This document shows positions 27,156 to 34,593 of a stretch of 34,593 bases of DNA, in pieces. A model generated the notes under the pieces. The model made no database searches, was not told the DNA's origin, and saw nothing but the letters and a program-made list of their open reading frames with translations. Positions within the stretch are counted from its first letter, which is position 1, and each line of letters opens with the position of its first letter. This DNA is from an uncultured Bacteroidales bacterium. GTDB lineage: Bacteria > Bacteroidota > Bacteroidia > Bacteroidales > P3. The stretch spans positions 1-34,593 of the forward strand of contig ONGA01000017.1 in the NCBI GenBank assembly GCA_900317285.1, written 5' to 3'. Both the position numbers and the translations under genes were made by a program.

Positions 27156-27422
27156 ATGGCTAACGAAACCGAAATCAAATATTTGACCCCCATCGCTGTT
27201 GAAACCCAGCGTAAGAAATATTGCCGTTTCAAAAAACTCGGTATCAAGTATATCGACTATAAGGATGCCGACTTCCTGCTGAAGTTCGTCAACGAACAGG
27301 GCAAAATCCTGCCCCGTCGCATCACCGGCACCTCGAACAAGTACCAGAAAAAAGTGTCGCAGGCTATCAAGCGCGCCCGTCATATCGCCCTGATGCCCTA
27401 CGTCGCCGATTGTCTCAAATAA
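27156..27422 (+). CDS. rpsR: Small ribosomal subunit protein bS18
   Basis: An 88-residue protein with the bS18 core: [36 protein letters not shown] and [14 protein letters not shown]. It binds bS6 on the 30S platform, and the gene sits 32 bp after rpsF as usual. Confidence 0.97.
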   Translation: MANETEIKYLTPIAVETQRKKYCRFKKLGIKYIDYKDADFLLKFVNEQGKILPRRITGTSNKYQKKVSQAIKRARHIALMPYVADCLK

Positions 27423-27439
27423 AATAGGAGGAAGAATAG

Positions 27440-27883
27440 ATGGAAATTATACTGAAACAGGATGTGGCCAACCTCGGCTACAAGGACGAAATCGTCAAAG
27501 TGAAGAACGGCTATGCCAACAACTATCTTCTTCCCAAAGGAATGGCTATCATCGCCACCCCCGTCAACAAGAAGATCCATGCCGAGAACCTGCGCCAGCG
27601 CGCCCATAAGGAAGAGGCTATCCGCAAAAATGCCGAAACCCAGCAGGCTGCCCTCAACGGCAAGAACGTGAAACTCGTCGTCAAAGTGGGTGAGAACGGT
27701 CAGCTCTTCGGCGGTATCAGCAACATCATGGTCGCTGAAGCCCTCAAAGAACAGCACAACTACGATATCGACCGCAAACAGATTGTGGTTGAGAACATCA
27801 AAGCCGTTGGCACCTACACCGCCAAAGTCAATGTTTACAAAGACATCAAGGCTGAACTCAATATTGAAGTTGTTGCCGAATAA
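27440..27883 (+). CDS. rplI: Large ribosomal subunit protein bL9
   Basis: A 147-residue protein. The N-terminal domain MEIILKQDVANLGYKDEIV then VKNGYANNYLLPKGMA is diagnostic. A long helix (about 45-75) and the C-terminal rRNA-binding domain (GQLFGGISNIMVAEAL) follow. AGGAGG lies 9 nt before the ATG, one of the few strong Shine-Dalgarno sequences in the window. It closes the operon. Confidence 0.97.
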   Translation: MEIILKQDVANLGYKDEIVKVKNGYANNYLLPKGMAIIATPVNKKIHAENLRQRAHKEEAIRKNAETQQAALNGKNVKLVVKVGENGQLFGGISNIMVAEALKEQHNYDIDRKQIVVENIKAVGTYTAKVNVYKDIKAELNIEVVAE

Positions 27884-27914
27884 CAAGTAAACGACAGGTT
27901 AAATGCTGATAATT

Positions 27915-27949
27915 TATGCGGTCCGCAATTCGCGGACCGCATATTTTTT
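27915..27949 (+). terminator. Intrinsic terminator of the rpsF-rplI operon
   Basis: TATGCGGTCCGC (27915-27926) is perfectly complementary to GCGGACCGCATA (27932-27943), with a 5-nt loop, followed by TTTTTT. Confidence 0.85.
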
Positions 27950-27998
27950 GCAATAAAACGAAATGAAGGGATACTTATAAATAATTAACAAAAATTTA

Positions 27999-28030
27999 TT
28001 TGAGTGTGTAGGATAAAATGTGTACTTTTG
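27999..28030 (+). promoter_or_regulatory. Promoter of the C10 peptidase gene
   Basis: A -33 TTTG (27999-28002), 20-bp spacer and -7 TACTTTTG (28023-28030), 43 nt before the ATG at 28074. Confidence 0.7.
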
Positions 28031-28073
28031 CACCGCCAAAAAAGTAATAATAATAAATAATACAATATACAAA

Positions 28074-29531
28074 ATGAAAAAGTTAATTTCCTCATTGTTA
28101 GTTGTTGCAACGGCATTATGCGCCACTGTTGCCAAGGCTGACAACATCACTCTGGAACAGGCAAAAGATGCCGCTGCCCATTATATGAGCAAGAATACAT
28201 ATAATGAGAAGGTCACGTCGGCTGACATGCTGTTGGTCCATCAGGTCGACAACCTTGCGCTGAACGTCCCTGCTGCATTCTTCTTCAATGTCAATAATGG
28301 TGATGGTTGGATCATCATGGCTGCCACAACGGTAATCAACCCTGTGATTGGCTATAGCGGAGAAGGTAAACTTGACATGTCCAGCCTGCCCGACAACATG
28401 CGCAGTTTCGTTGAGGCTTATATTGAGGATGTCAAGCAGATACAGATGATGGACGAGGAAGAGAATCTCCCCGACGATCCCCAGTGGACGGTGCTCGCCA
28501 AACATCAAGCCAAATGGGCTGACAATGAGGTGGTGCTGACCAATGTCAGATGGGATCAGGGCGAAACCGGGTCGTCCAATAACAACTACAACCATTATTG
28601 CCCCACCTATCAGGGCCAGACCTGCTATGTCGGATGTGGTGCAACGGCAATGGCTCAGATGTGCTACTATTACCGGTATCCCGTACAGCCGAGAGGCACT
28701 AAGACCTATGTCGCTGAGAATATCGGAAACCAGACACTTTCTTTGAATTTTGATACCACCAGATTTGATTACGACAACATGGTGCAGAAAATCATGAATG
28801 CCACCTCCGTGACCAGGCGTCGTGCTGTGGCATGGATCAGCTATGCTTGTGGTATCGCCTGCGGCATGCAGTATGGCGTCAATGGCAGCAGCACCACCTC
28901 GGAAGATGTCGCCAGTGGCGCAGCCACCTATCTGAAATATCAGTCGGGCTCTACCCTTTACAGAGAGTATACCTCGGTTCGCAGATACATCGGTATTATC
29001 CGAAACACATTGAAGGCAAACGACCTGGTTTATATGCGTGGTACCGACCGTGGTGGCGAAGGCCGTGATGCTGGCGGTCATGCTTGGCTTTGCACAGGTT
29101 ACAAACTGGATGACACCACCATGTATTACATGAACTGGGGCTGGAACGGCAACAGCAATGGTTTCTTCAACCTTTCTGCAAACCAGATTGCGACAAGCCA
29201 GTATAATTTCAATTACGCCCAGGGTATTATCTACGGCATGGTTCCTCCGGAGGACTCCAACATCCATCATACGCATGTGAAGATTGACCGTATTGAAGAG
29301 AACACAGTTCTCAGTGCAGCTTATCCCAACCCTGCTTCCGATTATGTGTCTCTTCCTTATGAGTCAAACCGTTCGGGTGAGGTGAAGGTGTATGGTATCG
29401 ATGGCCGTTTGGTCTCCTCGGTGCGTGTCCCTGCCGGAAACGGTGTGGTGAACGTGAATGTTGCCCAGATGCCTGCCGGAGTCTATATCTACAGGCTGAA
29501 CAATGCTTCAGGCAAGTTTATAGTGAAATAA
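28074..29531 (+). CDS. Secreted C10-family cysteine protease (streptopain-like) with T9SS sorting domain
   Basis: A 485-residue preproprotein. The start MKKLISSLLV is chosen over an ATG at 28020 that precedes the -7 element. Signal peptide about 1-22; an N-terminal inhibitory prodomain (about 23-150, Spi/SpeB type); then the papain-like catalytic domain. The nucleophile is Cys188 in YVGCGATAMAQ, and the catalytic His336 is in GGHAW, followed by YYMNWGWNG (351-359). A C-terminal type A T9SS domain (about 412-485) starts AYPNP and ends GVYIYRLNNASGKFIVK. It should be a surface or released protease, like P. gingivalis periodontain and Bacteroides C10 proteases. It has its own promoter and terminator. 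Confidence 0.92.
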   Translation: MKKLISSLLVVATALCATVAKADNITLEQAKDAAAHYMSKNTYNEKVTSADMLLVHQVDNLALNVPAAFFFNVNNGDGWIIMAATTVINPVIGYSGEGKLDMSSLPDNMRSFVEAYIEDVKQIQMMDEEENLPDDPQWTVLAKHQAKWADNEVVLTNVRWDQGETGSSNNNYNHYCPTYQGQTCYVGCGATAMAQMCYYYRYPVQPRGTKTYVAENIGNQTLSLNFDTTRFDYDNMVQKIMNATSVTRRRAVAWISYACGIACGMQYGVNGSSTTSEDVASGAATYLKYQSGSTLYREYTSVRRYIGIIRNTLKANDLVYMRGTDRGGEGRDAGGHAWLCTGYKLDDTTMYYMNWGWNGNSNGFFNLSANQIATSQYNFNYAQGIIYGMVPPEDSNIHHTHVKIDRIEENTVLSAAYPNPASDYVSLPYESNRSGEVKVYGIDGRLVSSVRVPAGNGVVNVNVAQMPAGVYIYRLNNASGKFIVK

Positions 29532-29560
29532 AGAGTTTTAATAATTGTTTTTTTCATGTT

Positions 29561-29596
29561 GGGGGCGCCGGTTTTGACCGGCGTCTCTCTTTTTTA
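29561..29596 (+). terminator. Intrinsic terminator of the C10 peptidase gene
   Basis: The core GGCGCCGG (29564-29571) pairs with CCGGCGTC (29578-29585) around TTTTGA, extendable by three pairs, followed by CTTTTTT. The T-run overlaps the end of the convergent kinase gene. Confidence 0.75.
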
Positions 29597-30823
29597 TAGG
29601 GGGAGGGACACGGTGAAGGTGGTACCTTGTCCGAGCTCGCTTTCCAGGGAGATGGTTCCGTGGTGCAGCCGAACGACCTCGGACACATAGTTGAGTCCGA
29701 TTCCGAAGCCTTTCACATTGTGGATATTGCCGGTGGAGACACGGTAGAATTTCTCAAACACATGCTTTTGATCCTCTTTCGAGATACCGATGCCGTGGTC
29801 TTGTACGCGCAACACCATTCTGTTGTCTTCGATGGCGGTGGAGATGACGATTCTTGGCGCGTCGGTAGAGTATTTGATTCCGTTGTCCACAAGGTTGAAA
29901 ATGAGATTGGAAAGGTGCAACTCATCGGCAAAGAGGGTGGAGGGGTTGGCGTCGAGGTGTGTTTCGATGCTGCCGCCACGGTTGGCGAGGGTGAGTTTGA
30001 AACTCTGCGTAGCCCGTTCTATTAACGGGTGGATGTCTACTTCCTTGCAGTTGATTTTGAAGTTCTTGTTCGACATTTTGGCGCTCTGCAGAATGGTCTC
30101 CACCAATACCCGCAGGCGCTGGTTTTCGTCGCTGATGATGGATATGAAGTTGCGACGGGTGTCGTTGTCTTGTGAGACGCTGTCGTCCTGAAGCATCTCG
30201 CATGCCAAGCCAATGGTGGCTAGCGGGGTCTTGATCTCATGTGTCATGTTGTTGATGAATTCTGTCTTCATCTGGTCCAGTTTGCGCTGGATTGCCAGGG
30301 TGCGCAGGGAAATGATGAACATGACGGCAATGATGAGTATCAGGAAGAGGCTCATGTAGGTGTACAGCCATGAGTTTCGTTGCAGGAAGAGCTCGGTTTT
30401 GGGGAATCCGAGGATGATGTAAATCTGGTTGCCGGAGACGACGCCTGCAGGCTGGAAGTTGTAGCGGTAGGGCGATTCTTCCAGGTTGTTTTCGTTTCGC
30501 GAGTCGGTGCTGTACAGGAACGAGCCCTGGGTGCCGTCGTACAGGCCCACGTCGGGGTGCATGTCGATGCCGTTCAGCAAGAGCTCTTCGACAATCAGCG
30601 AGTCCAGCTCTTTGTAGTTGAAGGCGGTGCTTGCCTCTTCCGTTCCTGCGGAGTTGCCGTTCAATTGGCTGATGACTTCGTCCATGGCGTTGCTTACGCC
30701 CACATTGAACATGTTGTCGTTGATGGAGAACGTGCGGCGGGTCTGGAAGAACTGTATAACCACCAAACTGACAGCCGCTATGGCGAAAACGGAGATGATA
30801 AACACTCTGAACCAGCGTTTCAT
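29594..30823 (-). CDS. Membrane sensor histidine kinase (RprX-like), no adjacent response regulator
   Basis: A 409-residue inner-membrane kinase. TM1 (about 8-26), a periplasmic sensor region (about 27-151), TM2 (about 152-173), then HisKA with the H-box NNMTHEIKTPLATIG (phosphorylated His195). The ATPase domain has N-box NLIFNLVDNGIKYS (306-319), G1 DHGIGI (342-347), VFEKFYRV and G2 GFGIGLNYV (372-380). All catalytic motifs are intact. The layout resembles the RprX sensor of Bacteroides and Porphyromonas. No response regulator is adjacent on either side in this window, so its partner (RprY-like) would be elsewhere. The sensor region has no recognised domain, so the signal is unknown. Confidence 0.9.
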   Translation of the reverse strand: MKRWFRVFIISVFAIAAVSLVVIQFFQTRRTFSINDNMFNVGVSNAMDEVISQLNGNSAGTEEASTAFNYKELDSLIVEELLLNGIDMHPDVGLYDGTQGSFLYSTDSRNENNLEESPYRYNFQPAGVVSGNQIYIILGFPKTELFLQRNSWLYTYMSLFLILIIAVMFIISLRTLAIQRKLDQMKTEFINNMTHEIKTPLATIGLACEMLQDDSVSQDNDTRRNFISIISDENQRLRVLVETILQSAKMSNKNFKINCKEVDIHPLIERATQSFKLTLANRGGSIETHLDANPSTLFADELHLSNLIFNLVDNGIKYSTDAPRIVISTAIEDNRMVLRVQDHGIGISKEDQKHVFEKFYRVSTGNIHNVKGFGIGLNYVSEVVRLHHGTISLESELGQGTTFTVSLPL

Positions 30824-30899
30824 GCTTTCTCTTCTTTGTTGTTAGTTGTTAATTTTTAGTTAAATAACGCACCTTCGGGAAAAATATTTTTCTGATTAG

Positions 30900-33238
<2,339 letters not shown>

Positions 33239-33243
33239 CTAGT

Positions 33244-33347
33244 GGTTTAAGGTTTAGGGTTTAAGGTTTAAGGGAGCTACGCGGTTCCATAGAATCTTAA
33301 CCCCTAAACCTTAAACTTTAAACCGTAAACCTTAAACCTTAAACCTT
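33244..33347. repeat. Inverted heptamer array between mtnN and luxS
   Basis: Four phased 7-bp units of GGTTTAA (one GGTTTAG) plus GGG occupy 33244-33274. After a 29-bp centre, six phased units of TTAAACC type (single substitutions in three) occupy 33304-33345. The arms are complementary, so the mtnN-luxS mRNA could form a stem of about 25-30 bp here. The array ends 5 bp before the luxS ATG and must contain or mask the luxS ribosome-binding region. It has no coding potential. Confidence 0.8.
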
Positions 33348-33352
33348 GATAC

Positions 33353-33847
33353 ATGGAAGTAATACAGAGCTTTACCATTGACCATACCCATCTGAAGCCG
33401 GGGATTTATGTCTCCCGCATCGACAAGGGGTTTACCACTTTCGACCTGCGCATCACGGAGCCCAACCGCGAGCCTGCCGTGGCACCTTCGGCCATGCACA
33501 GCCTTGAGCATCTGATGGCCACCTGGTTCCGCAACTCGTCCGCCAAGGAGGATGTGGTGTACGTGGGACCCATGGGCTGCCTGACGGGCATGTATGTCAT
33601 CATGACGGGCAGCTACAGCGTCGAGGATATGCGCCGTCTCACCATCGAGTGCCTGGAATGGATTCTGACCCAGACCGAGGTGCCCGCCACCACGCCCGAG
33701 ACCTGCGGCAACTGCCTGCTGCACGACTTGCCCATGTGCCATTGGGAGAGCCGCCGCTATCTCGACCGCCTCAAGAACGATTTTCATTGCGAATACACCC
33801 AGCTTCAGGTGACGCTGAAGGACGGCAAGGTGTTCGCTGACGCCTAA
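33353..33847 (+). CDS. luxS: S-ribosylhomocysteine lyase (AI-2 synthesis)
   Basis: A 164-residue metalloenzyme converting S-ribosylhomocysteine to homocysteine and DPD, the AI-2 precursor. Metal ligands: His49 and His53 in HSLEH, and Cys121 in CGNCLLHD. Catalytic Cys76 is in GPMGCLTGMY and Glu52 lies within the HxxEH motif. It follows mtnN, the previous enzyme in the pathway, with no promoter between. The array just before its ATG could affect its translation. Confidence 0.97.
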   Translation: MEVIQSFTIDHTHLKPGIYVSRIDKGFTTFDLRITEPNREPAVAPSAMHSLEHLMATWFRNSSAKEDVVYVGPMGCLTGMYVIMTGSYSVEDMRRLTIECLEWILTQTEVPATTPETCGNCLLHDLPMCHWESRRYLDRLKNDFHCEYTQLQVTLKDGKVFADA

Positions 33848-33860
33848 AGGAAGGCAAAAG

Positions 33861-33890
33861 AAGGGCTAGGGGAGTGCCCCCGGCTCTTTT
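33861..33890. terminator. Terminator of the pyrG-mtnN-luxS operon
   Basis: AAGGGCTAGGGG (33861-33872) pairs with CCCCCGGCTCTT (33877-33888) around AGTG, with one mismatch and two wobble pairs, followed by TTTT. It lies 14 nt after the luxS stop. The minus-strand ORF stop (33866-33868) lies inside this stem. A second hairpin, CCCCGCAGA (33896-33904) with TCTGCGGGG (33927-33935), follows. Confidence 0.7.
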
Positions 33891-34593
33891 CTGTGCCCCG
33901 CAGAGGGCTCCCGCTGGAGGGAGGCTTCTGCGGGGTTTGTGTTTGTGTTGGTGGTAGAGGGGCTAGAGGGACTAGATGTTCTAGAACAACTAGATGTACT
34001 AGAGGGCTCCAGGTATTGGCTGTCGGAGACGCGGCCCATGGAGTCTTCGATGAGGGCCCAGAGGTGGGCGTCGCGGAAGGCATCCGGGAGGAGGGTGCTG
34101 AGGCGGCGGGAACGGCGCTCGGCGGTGGCCACGCATTGGGTCAGGCCTTGTTCCTCGCTATAGGCGTAGATCTTGATGGTGTCTTCGTTTTTGGCTCCGT
34201 GGTGGTGGAGGTTCTTGTCCCAACGCAGGGTCAGGACGCCGTCCTCGACGGTGATTTCGGTGAAGGTGACCATGGGGACGGGGCCTACGGACATCTTTAT
34301 GTCTTTCAGTGAGATAGCACCCTCCCTCGTCCAGTTGAGGTGGACGAAGGCGTTGCCTGCGGTCATGGCGTGCTGGGGGGCGTAGTGGCGCATGCCGACC
34401 TTGAGGGCCGGGAGCAACTTCGACGCCAGAGAGACCATGTCGCCGAACTGGCGGCGGTGGGCCTGCTGGGCCTCGGTGCGGGGGTTGGCGACGAAGCGCG
34501 GCCTGGCGCGCATAAACCACTGGTTGTTACGGCGGTAGCCGATGACGGTGCCGACGGTGCCGGAAAAGCCGCCGAGGATGCCTTGATGGAGTT
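33866..34593 (-). CDS. DUF6266 family protein, 5' end outside window, with unusual C-terminal extension
   Basis: At least 241 codons; the frame is open to the window edge. The visible N-terminal part includes GILGGFSGTVGTVIGYRRNN then WFMRARPRF, matching the conserved start of DUF6266 proteins, so only a few residues are missing. The body has NPRTEAQQAHRRQFGDMV, GMRHYAPQHAMTAGNAFVHL, LTLRWDKNLHHHGA and a late SDSQYL. The family, as I recall it, ends near that point. Here the frame continues about 46 residues through a 9-bp repeat array (Ser/Thr-Ser-Ser triplets) and into the luxS terminator. DUF6266 proteins are common in Bacteroidales; their function is unknown. Confidence 0.82.
   Translation of the reverse strand, partial: LHQGILGGFSGTVGTVIGYRRNNQWFMRARPRFVANPRTEAQQAHRRQFGDMVSLASKLLPALKVGMRHYAPQHAMTAGNAFVHLNWTREGAISLKDIKMSVGPVPMVTFTEITVEDGVLTLRWDKNLHHHGAKNEDTIKIYAYSEEQGLTQCVATAERRSRRLSTLLPDAFRDAHLWALIEDSMGRVSDSQYLEPSSTSSCSRTSSPSSPSTTNTNTNPAEASLQREPSAGHRKEPGALP
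33954..34007. repeat. Phased 9-bp repeat array (CTAGAnnnn) in the DUF6266 tail
   Basis: Six contiguous 9-bp units (five beginning CTAGA, the first GTAGA) occupy 33954-34007. On the minus strand they are in frame and encode tripeptide repeats rich in Ser and Thr. Two similar units starting CTAG lie at the end of mtnN (33230-33247). Confidence 0.75.

Noticed and set aside
33244-33347. Telomere-like GGTTTAG repeats suggesting a linear replicon end or eukaryotic contamination
   Set aside because: The units are degenerate, face each other, lie inside an operon, and are flanked on both sides by intact bacterial genes.

Overview
The window is about 34.6 kb of a Bacteroidales chromosome (phylum Bacteroidota); genus and species cannot be fixed from it. 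The grounds are: several promoters fit the Bacteroidota pattern TTTG-N19/20-TAnnTTTG; a lipoprotein carries an SKDD-type surface-export signal; two proteins end in type IX secretion (T9SS) sorting domains; a streptopain-like C10 protease, the menaquinone genes menA and menG, methylmalonyl-CoA mutase and a DUF6266 protein are present; and many starts lack a clear Shine-Dalgarno sequence. No phage, transposase, integrase, CRISPR array or defence locus was recognised. It is a core-genome region.

Layout. 1-1131: the 3' part of 23S rRNA and 5S rRNA, the end of an rRNA operon. 1309-2811 (minus): a surface lipoprotein, divergent from a TIGR04076 protein (2944). 3306-6388: a membrane protein with an EF-hand, translationally coupled to a secreted endonuclease/exonuclease/phosphatase protein. 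6457-9815: aspS, menA, menG. 9816-10186: a gene-free stretch with a dispersed repeat and a possible minus-strand small RNA. 10187-11281: a secreted Sel1-repeat protein. 11365-13308: thrS. 13543-15579 (minus): a T9SS-exported protein lying between thrS and infC. 15872-17545: infC-rpmI-rplT-rplS. 17642-18893: a low-molecular-weight tyrosine phosphatase overlapping a short PurL-like protein. 19008-21161: methylmalonyl-CoA mutase large subunit. 21249-22064 (minus): a LysE-family exporter. 22468-25976: DUF177, rpmF, mutS. 26055-26692: six tRNAs (Gly, Leu, Gly, Lys, Pro, Thr). 26764-27883: rpsF-rpsR-rplI. 28074-29531: a C10 protease. 29594-30823 (minus): a histidine kinase without a visible partner. 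30966-33847: pyrG-mtnN-luxS. 33866-34593 (minus): a DUF6266 protein cut by the window edge.

Function. Most genes serve translation (rRNA, tRNAs, two tRNA synthetases, IF3, eight ribosomal proteins), with menaquinone synthesis, CTP synthesis, the activated-methyl/AI-2 pathway (mtnN plus luxS), succinate-propionate metabolism and mismatch repair. T9SS cargo, the lipoprotein and the C10 protease point to a protein-degrading, envelope-active anaerobe.

The most unusual feature is a set of short, phase-perfect, degenerate direct-repeat arrays with periods of 7, 9 or 11 bp. Some lie between genes, some face their own reverse complement, and some are built into coding sequence (menG, the T9SS sorting domain, the DUF6266 tail). 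Other points worth checking are infC starting at a probable AUA codon behind a perfect hairpin, a pseudoknot-capable leader ahead of rplT, a ThrRS unlike the usual Bacteroidota type, a probably leaderless phosphatase mRNA, and near-identical promoters on the separated thrS and infC genes.
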